Shown: piece by piece, positions 25,887 through 38,963 of the stretch | Numbering within the stretch: the first letter of the stretch is position 1 | Layout: every line of letters starts with the position of its first letter | From: Pardosa pseudoannulata | Lineage: Eukaryota > Arthropoda > Arachnida > Araneae > Lycosidae | Reading direction: 5' to 3' | Assembly: GCA_032207245.1 (NCBI GenBank) | Contig: CM063498.1 | Coordinates: 86,976,961-87,040,960, forward strand | DNA: 64,000 nucleotides | Notes under the pieces: model-generated | What the model saw: only the letters and a program-made list of their open reading frames with translations | Told to the model about the DNA's origin: nothing | Databases searched by the model: none | Position numbers and translations under genes: made by a program

Positions 25887-27080
25887 TCACAAAATGTCAA
25901 CAATGAAATCGTAGTTCCTCGATTTATGTCTTACAATAATTAAAAATCTTTACTTGTACAAATTTTTATTTGTTTTACGAGAGGCGTTCGTAACTTTAAT
26001 TTTGGATACAATTGTAATTATATATATTTTACTGCCTCTGACGGTAGAATATTCATTTTCTCCCTTACACTTGTTTCTGGAGCAATACATTTTGAATTTT
26101 ATTTCGTTTAGGAATACGAAACAGGCAGAAACGTTGAACTACTTAGCATTTTATCTAAAATATATGAACATTTAATAGCAGCGAGTTTAATAGCTAACCA
26201 AACCTATTCTATTCCAGGCACCAATCCATTTCCTTACAGTCATTAATTCTTTTTCTGTCTAGTAAATTACTAGCGACTGCTAAATCTGCTGCGAACTGAG
26301 ACATTTTATTTATTGATTCAAATAGCCATTTTAGTCTAAATCTAAACTCCATTTGCTTTAAAATCACAAAATTAATTACTCTTTTATTTCATCCCTTAAT
26401 TTAACTTTAATCGTTGTAAATGAGAAAATGTAACCCGGGAAACATTTGTAATTACTTCATTAATGTTGCATACGCGTAACTGTAAAAACAATCGAAGTGA
26501 TTAAGAGAACAACAGACTTAAAATCTCAATTTTTAAAATGTTTTATTTTTTATTGTTCTTTTAATATGAGCCAAAATAATGATGCTACATGAAACACACG
26601 ACAATAAATTTTCAAAATAGATTTTGCTTATTAAAATTTGTACGTGTTTTTTAAAAAATGGTACCAGGGTACGACATTTCTTAAGAATAATACTAATGAA
26701 TTGCCTATTATCTAATTGGTTTTTTTTACCCTGTATGTTTAGAATTTGTATAGAAAATCACTAACTATCAAATTTTGTCTATGTAAAATATTATAATCAA
26801 GTCCAAATTTATCAATATTAAAGAAAAATCAACCAATTAAAAACCTTAATTATATGAACTACTCTGTATGCCAGCAAATGATGGTGTTTAAATCAATCTT
26901 AAAAATTTAAACTACTGATTTTTTAGAGAAAAATAACTCAAAAGATCTTGGGACTAGTTGAACAAAATGAGGCCTATATAGAATGGTGTATAATTATGAA
27001 ATTTTCAATAGATTTGGTGAACCAAACAGTGTTAAGGGTATAAAAACTATCTGCATTAAAAGGCTAATACACTTTTTTTA
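25887..27080. other. AT-rich, no gene recognised
   Basis: A 73-codon frame at 25954-26175 is hydrophobic but unrecognised. Otherwise nothing. Confidence 0.4.
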
Positions 27081-27139
27081 GATATAATGACTCACATCCA
27101 ACTAAATTAGTGACTTTTCAAAGGTTGAAAATTGACCAT

Positions 27140-27390
27140 AAAGTTATAAAGGCTAATCACATTAGATGGTTATCCCATATGTTTAGATATAATGACTCAA
27201 ACCGAACAAATTAGTGATTTTTCAAAGGTTGAGGTTGCCCGAAAAAGAGTAAGTCCCCTCTCCCCCCAAAAAACATACATACCAGGTGGATGGATTCTGT
27301 TGAGAGATATCTTAATGATCTGGGAGTCGACATATTGAGGCGTCAGATGGAGGAAATAGATATAACCTTGGCCTGTGATAGGCTGTAGTA
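27140..27390 (+). pseudogene. LINE reverse-transcriptase 3'-end remnant
   Basis: The end of a non-LTR retrotransposon ORF2 is recognisable in pieces: 'NHIRWLSHMFR' at about 27155-27190, matching the 'RWLGHV.RM' motif near the end of many LINE proteins, a basic Lys/Pro run, then 'WMDSVERYLNDLGVDILRRQ' and 'CDRL' before a stop at 27387-27389. In this family the tail reads like 'RW.D.VE.DL..LGV..WR..A.DR'. Frameshifts and an internal stop separate the pieces. A ~100-bp direct repeat (27076-27130 and 27188-27235, 'gatataatgactca') overlaps the upstream part. Confidence 0.6.
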
Positions 27391-27664
27391 CTGAAGAAGA
27401 AGAAAATGGGATAAATTAAAGTAAACCCCTTTACATCTGCGATGTTTTAACTTTCTTTCATTGTTTTGTTGCTGTGTGACACAGTTTCTAACTCGACAAA
27501 ATACTTGATTATTGAAAAACACATACTCAAATTTATGGGGACCATATTAATAAAGGAAATAATCCAATCAGAATGTATTGAAACTTTGTGTTTTCAAGCC
27601 GCAAATAAACTTTCATCGTTTATTAAATTAAAACTTACCTTTGTACATTGGTAAAAACATCTTT

Positions 27665-28925
27665 TAAGATCGAGGAATTTATGTTTTGTATATACATTAG
27701 GAACTTTTAATATGTATATGTATATTTACTTTTATGTCTAGATTTTTTTAATCATAAAAGTAAATATTCATGAAAATATTAAATTTCTAATTTCAGTTGT
27801 ATGCATTCTGTTTAAAGTTTATCTATATACATATATTATTGTATATTACACTTAAAAAAACATTTAAAAACATTTCTAGCAGCATTTTGAATTTTATAAC
27901 TGATATTATCCAATAATTAAAATCGTAAAATATTTTTCCTATACTTAGAGAGGTGTGTAAAATTTGCACTATCTTTATTTTTTATAAGGTCACAAAAGCA
28001 TTTTAAAATGATCTAAAGTTTAGTAAACAGCATAAAAGGCTTTGACAGAACCCAGAGAAAATGAATGAAAAAGAACCTGACACATTATCAGTGGCTGCAC
28101 CATCAGTACATTTCTTTAAAAGCTCTGCAGAGACAAATAATTGTCTTTGACAAGTCTTGGGTGGTAATTAACAGTTCAAAAGTTCAATTTTGCCAACAGA
28201 TGGTATTACTCTATACGTTTAAAGTCACTTACAAAACCACTGTGAATTTTCGGTTATGTGAGGTGACATTTCGTCTCTGTTCTGCGTATTATAGTCTGCA
28301 AAATTCGTTTTCATTTTTTCAAAAATGCATTTCTTGCTTGGGCTCTTGAAATTACAGGCATATGTGATAGGGACTGTTTTAATGCAGTTAGCACTGTGTA
28401 ATAAAACCGTCTTTCTGAGACAGTGTGCCATTGATTTTCCATAGGTAAGGTAAACGAAAGAATCATTTCATTGTGTCTCTTTTGGAGAGAAAATTCCATC
28501 ATACTGGCTCAGTAAGCAACATGGCAGAAATGGACGCCGAAAGAGATTATTGCAGCACAGGAAAAGTATCGTCTCATAAAAATAACAAAATCAACCTTAA
28601 GTAATCTAAGGCTGCAGAAAAGTGTGAAAACTACATTTATAATCTATGTTAATAAATGGGAAAGCGTTGTAAAAAAAAAAAAAAACCGACTGGGATTTCT
28701 ATGACTATGACTTGTATAGTAAGTACCTGTAGATAGTGCTACGAAATACACCTTCAAACTATCTAAAATTAATTTCGATTTTAAAACTTATTATGCTTTT
28801 TTATATCAACAACATGAACATTTTCATTTACATTTACATGAAAATATTAGGTTGACAAACATTTCCCATGATAAACACTTCATCAACTTAAAATTACCAG
28901 AATGTTACATTAGATGGTTAAGTTC
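27665..28925. repeat. Tandem duplication, copy A (~1.26 kb)
   Basis: Aligns collinearly with 28926-30900. Shared blocks include 'cattaggaacttttaatatg', 'agaacctgacacattatcag', 'ttctgcgtattatagtc' and 'caacaacatgaacatttt'. Several open frames of 60-95 codons lie in it on both strands, but their counterparts in copy B are broken, so I do not call genes. Confidence 0.88.
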
Positions 28926-30900
28926 GAGAAATTTATGTTTTGTTGGCGTTTGTATACATTAGGAACTTTTAATATGTTTATGTATATTTATTTTTATGCT
29001 TAGATTTTTTAACCATAAAAGTAAATATTCATGAAAATATTAAATTCCTAATTTCAGTTTTATGCATTCCGTTTAAAGTTTATCTATATATATTATTATA
29101 TATTGCACTTGAAATAACTTTTTAAAATATTCCTAGCAACATTTGGAATTACAAAACTGATACTATCCAATAATTAAAATCGTAAGATATGTTTTTCTGT
29201 ACTTACAGAGGTGTATAAAATTTGCATTATCTTTATTTTTTTTATAAACTTACAAAACTATTGTAAAATGATCTAGAGATAATTAAAAAGCATAACAGTC
29301 TTTTACAGTACCCAGAGAAAAGGAATGAGAAAGAACCTGACACGTTATCAGAGGCTGCAAAGTGCTGCAGAGAGAAATAATTGTCTTTGACACGTTTCGG
29401 GCAATAATTATCATGATGACTGTCATGTGGGTCACCAGTGACTGGAACTCTACTTGGTTATAGCACCGTGGGGGCCACCGGTGACCGGCGAAGTAGTAAG
29501 TAATACAAGTACATAATTATAATAAATATGGATATTGATAAATTTTTCAATGATACCATTGTTATTATAATGATTTTCAGGAAATTAATGCAATATAGAA
29601 AATAGAAACATAATTTTTATTAGTACATAAAAAATATACATTTTATCAGTGAGATGAGTTAGATTGAGACATTCAAGGCAAAGAAAAGCTGAATCAAAGC
29701 AATCGGAACAATATGTCACCACCTTTTAGTCAAAGTCTTTGCTCTAGTTCTTCGTCAAGCACCCTATACCATTTTCTACTTCTTTTTACCATGTTAGAGC
29801 CAAAATGCATCCATTAGTTTGTTGCCTAACTCCCATGTATTGCAGAACTAGAGGGCTTGGCCCAGGCATTTCTGTGCCAAGTACATCCTGTCATGTGAAA
29901 TGCTAAAAAATGAGAGGAATCACTTAGAAATAGAAGTACGATTGTTTGAAAAGGAAAACTGTAACAATTTCCTACCGAAATCGTGGGTGTTACAGTGACG
30001 AAAACAACGAAAACTGCTTCTAGCTTGATATTATAACTCATTTTTATCGGTTTCAAATAATATTTCAGCATATGCATCGCGTAATGAAAAGTTCATGTCA
30101 GCGCCTTTTGCAAACCATTGAAAATGCGTCTGGTAGTCAACGTGTTCAAAGGTTCAATTTTTCCAACAGATGATTCTATTCTATAAGTTTAGCTCCACTT
30201 AGAAAATCACTGTGTATATTTGGTTATGTGAGATGACATTTGGTCTTTGTTCTGCGTATTATAGTCCACAAAATTCGTTTTCATTTTATCAAAACTGCGT
30301 TTCTTGATTAGGCCACATCTCTTGAAGTTACAAGTATACGTGATAGGGACAGTTTTAACTCAGCTAACATTAAGTAATAAAAGAGTCTTCCAGAGACTGT
30401 ATACCATTGAGTTTTCCATAAGTGCGCCAAACGAAAGAATAGACTGTAACCATTTCATTGTGTCTCTTTTAGAAAGAAAATTTTTTTCATACTAGCTCAG
30501 TAAGGAACAGGACAGAAGAGGAAGCTGAGAGAGATATACTGCAGCACATACAAAGTACCCTCTCATAGAAATAACGAAAACAACCTTAAGTAATTGACGC
30601 TGCCTGGAAACACTGCAGGAGAGTGTGAAAACTACTTTGATAATCTGTGCTAGGAAATGAGAAAGTGTTGACAAAAAAAAAACTTATACGACTGTGATTT
30701 CTATAATTTATATAGTAATCCCCTATGAATAGTGCTACTAAATACCCCTTCAACTTCTCTAAAATTAATTTCCCAATTAAAACTTATTGTGTTTCTTTAC
30801 ATCAACAACATGAACATTTTTATTTACATTTATACGAAAGTATTAGGTTGGCAAATACCTAACACTTCATCAACTTCTAATTATCAGATTATTACGTTCA
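28926..30900. repeat. Tandem duplication, copy B with insertion
   Basis: Second copy of 27665-28925, enlarged by about 730 bp of sequence (29411-30136) that copy A lacks. Outside the insertion the two are perhaps 85 percent identical by eye. Confidence 0.88.
29411..30136. mobile_element. Insertion in copy B, possible piggyBac type
   Basis: Copy A reads 'ggtaattaacagttcaaaag', where copy B has ~730 extra bases between 'aataatta' and 'cgtgttcaaagg'. The junctions read TTAT at 29408-29411 and TCAA at 30137-30140, plausible decayed TTAA target sites. The left end has the palindrome-like 'gggtcaccagtgactgg' and 'ggccaccggtgaccggc'. No transposase motif was recognised inside. An open frame on the minus strand (29826-30077) is unassigned. 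Confidence 0.5.
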
Positions 30901-31004
30901 AGGTAATATGCACTCGAAGCACCTTGTCCAAAAAGACTTGATGTCAATTTACATTTTTAAAAACTAATATTTTACATAGTTTTATTAAATTTTCATATAT
31001 CACT

Positions 31005-31345
31005 ATGGGTATTGTTTCCTCTAGGTAAACTTTTTTTAATGCAGCTGGCAATACAGGCACTATATGCCTTTATGTCAATCCTCTAGGTAAACTGATATTA
31101 GTATTCTAAAATGAATTAAAATGGATAAATAAAATGTTTTAAAATTTCTTAGCCAATTAACTTAGGTAAACTCTATGTAAGACAAATTTCACTTTTAATA
31201 AAACACAATAGATGTGACTCTACACGATTCATTTAAATTCGGAACAATGTTTTTTTAGCAAGCAAGCATCCGAGTCACATTTTACCATTCATGAACCACA
31301 TGCTATTTAGCTTCCTCTAATTCAATGAATTAAATCTTTGTATTA
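31005..31345. repeat. 341-bp tandem duplication, copy A
   Basis: Nearly the same as 31346-31700, with 'gggtattgttt', 'ctctaggtaaactttttt', 'tcacttttaataaaacacaa' and 'catgaaccacatgct' in both. The motif 'taggtaaact' recurs three times within each unit. Confidence 0.92.
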
Positions 31346-31700
31346 AATGGGTATTGTTCCCTCTAGGTAAACTTTTTTAACTCAGCTGGCAATACAGGTA
31401 CTATATACCTTTATGCCAATCCTTTAGGTAAACTAATATTATTAACCTGAAATAAACTTAAAATGGATGAATCAAATTAAAAAAAAAATTTAGGCAAAAA
31501 TGTCAGTTAACTTAGGTAAACTGTGCGTAAGAGAAATTTCACTTTTAATAAAACACAATAGATGTGACTCTACACGATTCATTTAAACTCGGAACAATGT
31601 TTTTTTAGCACGCAATCATCCGAGCCACATTTTACCATTCATGAACCACATGCTGTTTTCCTTCCTCTAATTCAATGAATTACATCTTTGTATTAAACGG
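31346..31700. repeat. 341-bp tandem duplication, copy B
   Basis: Second copy, about 90 percent identical to 31005-31345 by eye, with a small insertion near 31480. Confidence 0.92.
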
Positions 31701-32670
31701 GGTCACACCGTGAGAGTAATCGTTATTTACTGATTAAGACTGCTGCAGTTTCTTTCACCTCTCTCAAACAAATCTTGCCCTTAACTCACTGGAATATATA
31801 TAGCTGCCTTTTGATTTTTAACAGTTTAATGCTAATCGCCTGCCACTAAAAGAACTTTAATCACGGACAAAATAAATAAACGCTGATGGTGAATGCAAAT
31901 GAGCCATTTGGCAAGAAAGTGCAGTAATAAATTCTTCAATACGATGTAAATCTAATTGAGTGTCAGATTATGTTAAGGTTACTAATATCTTTGATAGGAA
32001 TTTTGCTTTTTTTTTCTTCTCTCCCCTCTGGATTTCTATAATTTCTCTTTCTTGCGTTTTTGCATAATGAAATTTCTATCCGGAAACAGCCGTTTTGAAA
32101 TATATCAAAAGAAATTAATTTCATCATTTATAAAAGTTCTCTCTTTGTTCGAGATTTACATAAATATTCAGCATTTAAACTTTTGATATTCCTCACGATA
32201 TCTTAATAACCATCCTCTATATTTATAAAATGAGAAATTTTTGTTACAAGCTTTTATTATATTTGAAAGTGTTACTCAATTTATCACATATGTAAAAAGA
32301 AAATTATTCTTAAACGAAAAATTACCATTTGTTGAAATATTAACGAGGAATGACTAATATTTTATTTAAATGTAGATTATTATTTAACGTCGCTTTTAAG
32401 TTGGGAAATATAAATTCTTCTTACGCCAACGCACTGAATTTTAAATTAAAATTTCTATTGATAACAATTATTAACTTTTCATAAAAAAGCCTTAAAATTA
32501 TTTACTTATTCAAGTTGTTTAAAAGTAAAATTGCAGTTCAAATCTCCATAAATGTTAGAGTTAATTACAGGTCACTGATAGAGAGAATCTTGAACTACAT
32601 ATATTAGAAAATGTTACTTGATATTTTTAATAAGAAGATTTTTAATTAATATAATAAAGATTTATTATAT
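31701..32670. other. AT-rich, nothing recognised
   Basis: No gene, RNA or repeat recognised. Confidence 0.4.
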
Positions 32671-32673
32671 TAA

Positions 32674-33750
<1,077 letters not shown>

Positions 33751-33909
33751 GCTACCATATTGATGTCGAAATATGCAACAAGCGAGTTCTATGACATAAT
33801 GATGTCAAAGAAGGAAATTTATTATATCGAATTTCCTTCTCTTTCGATTTCTGATGTCATTGTGGCACGGAAATCACCTGTGACATATCTCAATCGCAAT
33901 ATGGTAACA
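33751..33909. repeat. Fold-back (palindromic) element
   Basis: Two arms, 33751-33819 and 33831-33909, are inverted copies around a ~10-bp centre near 33825. The innermost arm 'aagaaggaaatt' pairs with 'aatttccttctctt', further out 'atgacat' with 'atgtcat', and outermost 'taccatattg' with 'caatatggta'. Arms differ by small gaps. An open frame of 83 codons (33697-33948) spans it but is explained by the palindrome, so I do not treat it as a gene. A MITE is the likeliest origin. Confidence 0.75.
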
Positions 33910-33939
33910 ACCTATCTATTCAGAGCTTTTTTTGCAGAC

Positions 33940-34744
33940 GTTGCTTAGTATATTACAGTAGATTACTCAGTTGCCTGGCTTGTATTCGATGTTAGTTTGC
34001 CCACAATGTTCAAGATACCCCTAAGCTCGTTCTGTATAGTAAATTTGATCTGTAGATTAACAAATTTAAATTTACAGATCGAAAAACAGTACATTGAAAA
34101 CAGAATTCAGTGTAACAGTGATCTGGCGCGGTATATACCCTGCAAGGTAATATTTGAGTTTGGTAGACTCAATAATTCTAAATATCATAAATAACACTGT
34201 TTGAGTCAACTAAATATTATAGTATCATCCTAGATTTAAAATGAAACATCTCCTTCTTTGACTGCACATTTTTGAATGCATGATATTTTTTATTTGTATA
34301 CCAAAGGGATAAATGATCAGTTAATACATAAACTTAAATATTTAGCATTCATTTATTTATACTATATTACATTAACACTTTATAATTTGAAAGATTTTAT
34401 TACGAAAATTTCAGGACATATTTTGTAATTACTTTTGGAAGAGTTCATTAAGTAATTTATTCTTAGTTGAAAGCGTTACGTTCAATATTTTCGAACTCAC
34501 TTTTGAGGATTACTTTTTACTGCATCTGAGGAATTCTGAACCTAGGGCATAACTCTGAACTCAAAGCAGTAGAAAGTTCCATAGCAGCATTTCTGATCAT
34601 ATTTACTGAATTTGTTAGCTATTTAGTCATTTTCTAGATTCCAGAATTCCATCAAAAATTTTTAATTTGTAATATTATGTATAAGGTATATCTTTTTAAT
34701 GTTTTCAAAGAATACAAAGTTCCATTGCAACAGTAAGAGTTATT
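33940..34744. other. AT-rich, nothing recognised
   Basis: Only a short inverted repeat near 34045-34082 ('gatctgta' ... 'tacagatc') stands out. The 65-codon frame at 33997-34194 is unassigned. Confidence 0.4.
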
Positions 34745-34930
34745 TACATTGCCTGTGGTTAAGGCGGAAAAATGGTCGTTGGGCATTTTTCGGTACCGGA
34801 GTTCGTGGTTTTTAATCCTACTGCTATCATGAATGTTTGTGGACGTTCGAAATTAATTTTAAGCAGTAGTTCATGGTCTTATTTAGCCCTCAGGTAGCAA
34901 AAGTAGACCATAGCTCTCCAAGGAAACAAT
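34745..34930 (+). repeat. tRNA-derived SINE, old copy
   Basis: Diverged relative of the SINE at 45375. Shared features in order: 'cggtaccggagtt', 'gaatgtttgtggacgttcg' against 'ggatgttcgtagccgttcg', 'ttttaagc', 'agcaaaagtagaccatag' and 'ctccaa'. The CCAAA tail is nearly gone. Confidence 0.7.
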
Positions 34931-36604
34931 TTCAACTGTTTAGATACAAATGGCAGTATAATTATTTAGCCCTCATCCGGTTTTCAAAATTTTACTCGAA
35001 ACTTGTATTTTATAATCTGAAGGTTAAAATATAACATTTAACGTACAATGTCAAGCAAAGGAAATTGAATTAATTTTGAAAATTCTACTGTATAATTCTC
35101 TCTTAGATCTAAAAATTTGCAGAGTTTAAATTCCAATTCAATTTAATGAAACAAAAGGAGAATGATTATCTGTAAGCCAATTATATATGCAATTACTTTC
35201 TTGGGGAATATGATAGAGTATTATTGAAATAAGTTTGCATGACCTTTTTGTTTCTAGATCACTGAAATTAGCAAAGATTTAATTAACTGTTGTAATGTTT
35301 CGCGATAAAACTAAATTATTCCTCTACCTAGAAAGGCTTTTTCCTCGAAAATGTCTAATTAACGAAACTTTGGATCGTGAGCTTAGAGGCTTAAGTTCTC
35401 AGTCATTGTCATTTTTCTGTCTGTTTGTATTTTCAAACGCTTTCTTTTGAAATAATCCCTGTTAAAGCAATGGTTTTATTCACGCCAGTTATTAACTTAC
35501 ATTTACGTTCTCGCATTGTCTACAAAGTTTAAAAATTAAATTACTGCTGAATCCTCTTTACTTGTTAACAACATCGTTTTGAATAGCTTGGTCAATTAAT
35601 TTAATGAGTATTTTTTTAATTTACTATTTGTTTTTTAAATAACAATTACCGCTTCTTTATTACATATTGCAATTAAGATCTAATCTTGAAAAGTGGTTGT
35701 TCACTTTTTTTCTTAACTTTGAAGATTTTATTTTTTAATGTCTATAGTAATTCTCATATGTTGATCAAAGCAGATTTAATTAAAAATAATAGAACAAAAC
35801 TCAATCTAGATAACAAATAGCAAACGAGATTTCTTTATTTTTAGATTGGTTCATTGCAAGTTAAAAGTCGATACTTATGATGGATTGATGTCGTAGTTTT
35901 TAGTTTGGAGCTAGCGAATTACAGAATATCAAGAAATGAGATTTGATAAAATATGTTCTTGTAAACATGTGTGACGTCTGTGGGAAGAGCGGAGTGACCA
36001 ATTTGAAAGTACCTCAGTCGAAAATTTAGAGGGCTATAAGCTCGACAAGCTTTTTTTTTAACATGAACAATTTGTATTTCACTGAAATCAAATTCTTTAA
36101 AAATAACACTTTAACAATATTTCCTATTGTTAATAGCTTTCTCATTATTGTTTCTTTTACTAAATACTTTCTTTACAAGTGCAATATTTTTGTTAACTCA
36201 CCACTAAATATTTGAAAAGTGAATTACGGAAAACGACCCTTTAATCTCAACTACTCAACTTTAAAAGGCATTTTTAATAGGAGAAAAAATAATATTGTTG
36301 TATAAAATATTTAAAACAGTAAAATATACAACAAAATAATGATTAACATTCAAAAAATTTCAATTTTTATTTTTAAATTCCTGTGGTATTATTTAAAAAC
36401 TTTTACTGTGTATTGCATAGTAATTGATTACTTCTATTTTTTTTCTCTGTTTAGCTATAATATATAAATAAATCTAAGTATAGATTTTCATTTTCATTAA
36501 ATTTCCATTTATGTAAAATAGCTATGAAAACTCGTTAAACATATGTTTCATGACATTATATTCTATGTAATTCGAGAAAGTATTTTGCGTTAAAAATACT
36601 GTCA
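34931..36604. other. AT-rich, no gene recognised
   Basis: No coding signal or repeat recognised over about 1.7 kb. Confidence 0.4.
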
Positions 36605-36915
36605 TGTAGGGGCTTAAGGTGGAACATAATAGTACACACACAGGAAGTAGAGTTAACCTACTTTATTAACTCAACTCAAAGAGCGAAGTACAATTGTAAG
36701 CTCTGCACAACTCTGAACCCAGAACACTCTGTGATTGAGCTTTTATAGCACCAGGGAAAGTTCCAAAATCTGTCTGGGAACAATGAAAGTTTTACTGGGC
36801 AGAGCAGTGAAATGGCGAATATTCCAGAATACTTTTCTCGTAAACTCAAGAAAAGTCCAGAGTCTCCTGAAACAAGAAATAAAGTATAACTTAAATACAC
36901 GAATTAAGTAAATAT
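36605..36915 (-). mobile_element. Probable solo LTR, minus strand
   Basis: Read on the minus strand there is a TATA box 'ctataaaagctc' near 36742-36753, an 'aataaa' poly(A) signal about 80 bp downstream near 36665, and an end '...cccctaca' at 36605. That is the U3-R-U5 order of an LTR. No primer-binding site or polypurine tract flanks it, so a solo LTR is the simplest reading. The 5' edge (right end, near 36915) is not clear and I see no sure target duplication. The 74-codon minus frame here is a by-product. Confidence 0.6.
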
Positions 36916-37300
36916 TGTCTTGTAGCTCTCGTTTAAAATTAGGTATTCACCTATGATCAAATTTATAGTAGTTGTTTATTTCTTTTAGTCACACAGACTA
37001 AATATTATTTGGGTTGCGTTGTGTAGATATTTTAAGTTTAAATTCAACCACAGGCTCTGAGAGACTACAGACATAAAATAAAAAATAAACTAATACGCTA
37101 AATTAAGAACGACTGAAAACAGCTTTAAAGTAAAAATAAGTCAATTTATTACAATTATATACACATTATTAATATGCAAGATTTAGATTAAGTTTCATAC
37201 GATTTACCTTTTAATATAATCAAAATAGGTTACACACCAATTAAGATATGATAATAATAATTTCCTATCACTTAGCTAACTCTATGTATATAGGAGAAAG
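36916..37300. other. AT-rich, nothing recognised
   Basis: No gene or repeat recognised. Confidence 0.4.
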
Positions 37301-37680
37301 GACCCAACGTGAAAAACCTTATCCCTTCAAATTGGCACTGTCCCTTAGGGACTCATAATTAACTCCACAAAGGTACATTCTTATTTAGTGTCATGTACGG
37401 AGACGTGATTCTAATCTGGGACTGGGATCTGAACCCCTCCCGAGAATCCCGTACAAGACGAAAAAAGCGTTGAAATGATTTTTATTGTCCTCTTCCCTTT
37501 ATAAAATATGTGACGAGGTCAGATTTAGATCCCAAACATTTTACTTCTGGAATTAATCAATCAATTATATTACTGATCTAAATCGCCTCATCACAAACAT
37601 TTAGACGGATTTTAAATTCTATTGTCACTACCGGGGTTTGAACTTACAAATTCTCGATTATGACCATTCGGCTATGGAGA
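37300..37680 (-). repeat. SINE-like unit with tRNA-type promoter, minus strand
   Basis: On the minus strand, an A-box-like 'tagccgaatggtca' (37661-37674) and a B-box-like 'gttcaaacccc' (37634-37644) have the spacing of a tRNA-derived promoter. Downstream is a hairpin (37510-37594), then another 'ggggttcagatccc' near 37428. I cannot fold a good cloverleaf, so this is not a functional tRNA. The left edge of the unit is uncertain. Confidence 0.5.
37510..37594. repeat. Hairpin with ~20-bp arms
   Basis: 'gtgacgaggtcagatttaga' at 37510 pairs with 'gatctaaatcgcctcatcac' ending at 37594, with about 43 bp between the arms. It lies inside the minus-strand SINE-like unit. Confidence 0.75.
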
Positions 37681-38951
37681 CAGAAATGCTTATTTTCAAT
37701 GCGGCAATATAACCAGAATATGACACCCATATTAATGAACAATGTCCAGATTTGCAGAAAAAAGGCACATAAACCATTCTGAAGTCATTAATATAATAAC
37801 AAATTTAAGCTTTAAAAATAATTTATACTTTAAAATGAGAGCGAATAAAAATTTCAAGTTTTAATGAATTATAATAATTGTTCCAGAAATATTATTTAAT
37901 TTGTTTATGAAGTTAATGCTTACATTGAACTGAAAAATTATTTTTATTAAATAATATTTTGAATGTTTCTTGTTCCCTTAAACAAATTTTGGCACTTGGG
38001 GATTTTTCTGGATGTTTAAAAAACTCTACCAGTGACATAAAAAGCATAGCTAGAGGAAAAACAGAAGCTATAAAAAATAAACTCTTGCTTTCACACTCTA
38101 ATTAAATACTTCACTAGTGCTTGTAGCTTAATCATGTCTCAAGTGTCTCTGTAATTTGTAGCATGGTAAATCATAGGCAGATTGGATGTCACTCAATGAA
38201 AACATTTTAAGCCCAGAGCTTTAATTTCAGAGTATTCGATTTTTTTAGCTTCCAATTTTTACATGAAAAAAAAACCTTTTGGTTTTTTTTCATTTTTTCT
38301 ATGTTTGAGCTTATGATTTGCATCTCCTGTAATATCCGATAATCTCTTTTGTGATTCCAACTTACATTGAATTATTAACTTTAAAAAAAATCACGTCTTA
38401 AAGTGTTTTGTTAAAGTCATATGTCACTCTCATAAAGTTTTGCAAATGTTTAAATAGAATTTTTAAAGTTTATTTATAGTAAAAGTGTTTGTATCACATG
38501 TATGTCTATGCTTTATACATCTCAATGAAATATTTATACATTAAAATTGAAATACCTTTAAATGAATTAGTTTTGTTTAACACACACAAAGATGACTGTT
38601 AAGTTTGACTAAAGGTCATAGGGCTACATACTGGTTGGTAATCCAGTTGAGATATATTGAAACTCAGTACTTTTTGACTGAAGAATAAAATTTGCTATTA
38701 ACAGTAAAATTTAAACAAAATATTAGGAGAATGAATAATAATAACCATAAGTATTAATGATGAAAAACATTAATTTTCTGAGGTTCATTCTTTGACAACG
38801 ATCTGAAACTCATCGCTGGTCGAAACCTTTCTACCATTGCGAGATTAAAGCTAAAAGGGAATGGCGGCTAAAGAACTCCCAATCAAATGAGTTCAAGATT
38901 TTTCTTGTGGCAATGAGTTTTCATGTAACTCTCCTTGAGCTTCGAAAAAGA
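37681..38951. other. AT-rich, no gene recognised
   Basis: No gag-like sequence or 5' LTR of the following retrotransposon could be found. 38880-38950 may be badly decayed nucleocapsid sequence ahead of the protease. Confidence 0.4.
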
Positions 38952-38963
38952 TGAGTTTCACTA

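Noticed and set aside
28065..28502. Genes in the 1.26-kb tandem duplicate
   Set aside because: The corresponding frames in the second copy are interrupted, which argues against coding constraint.
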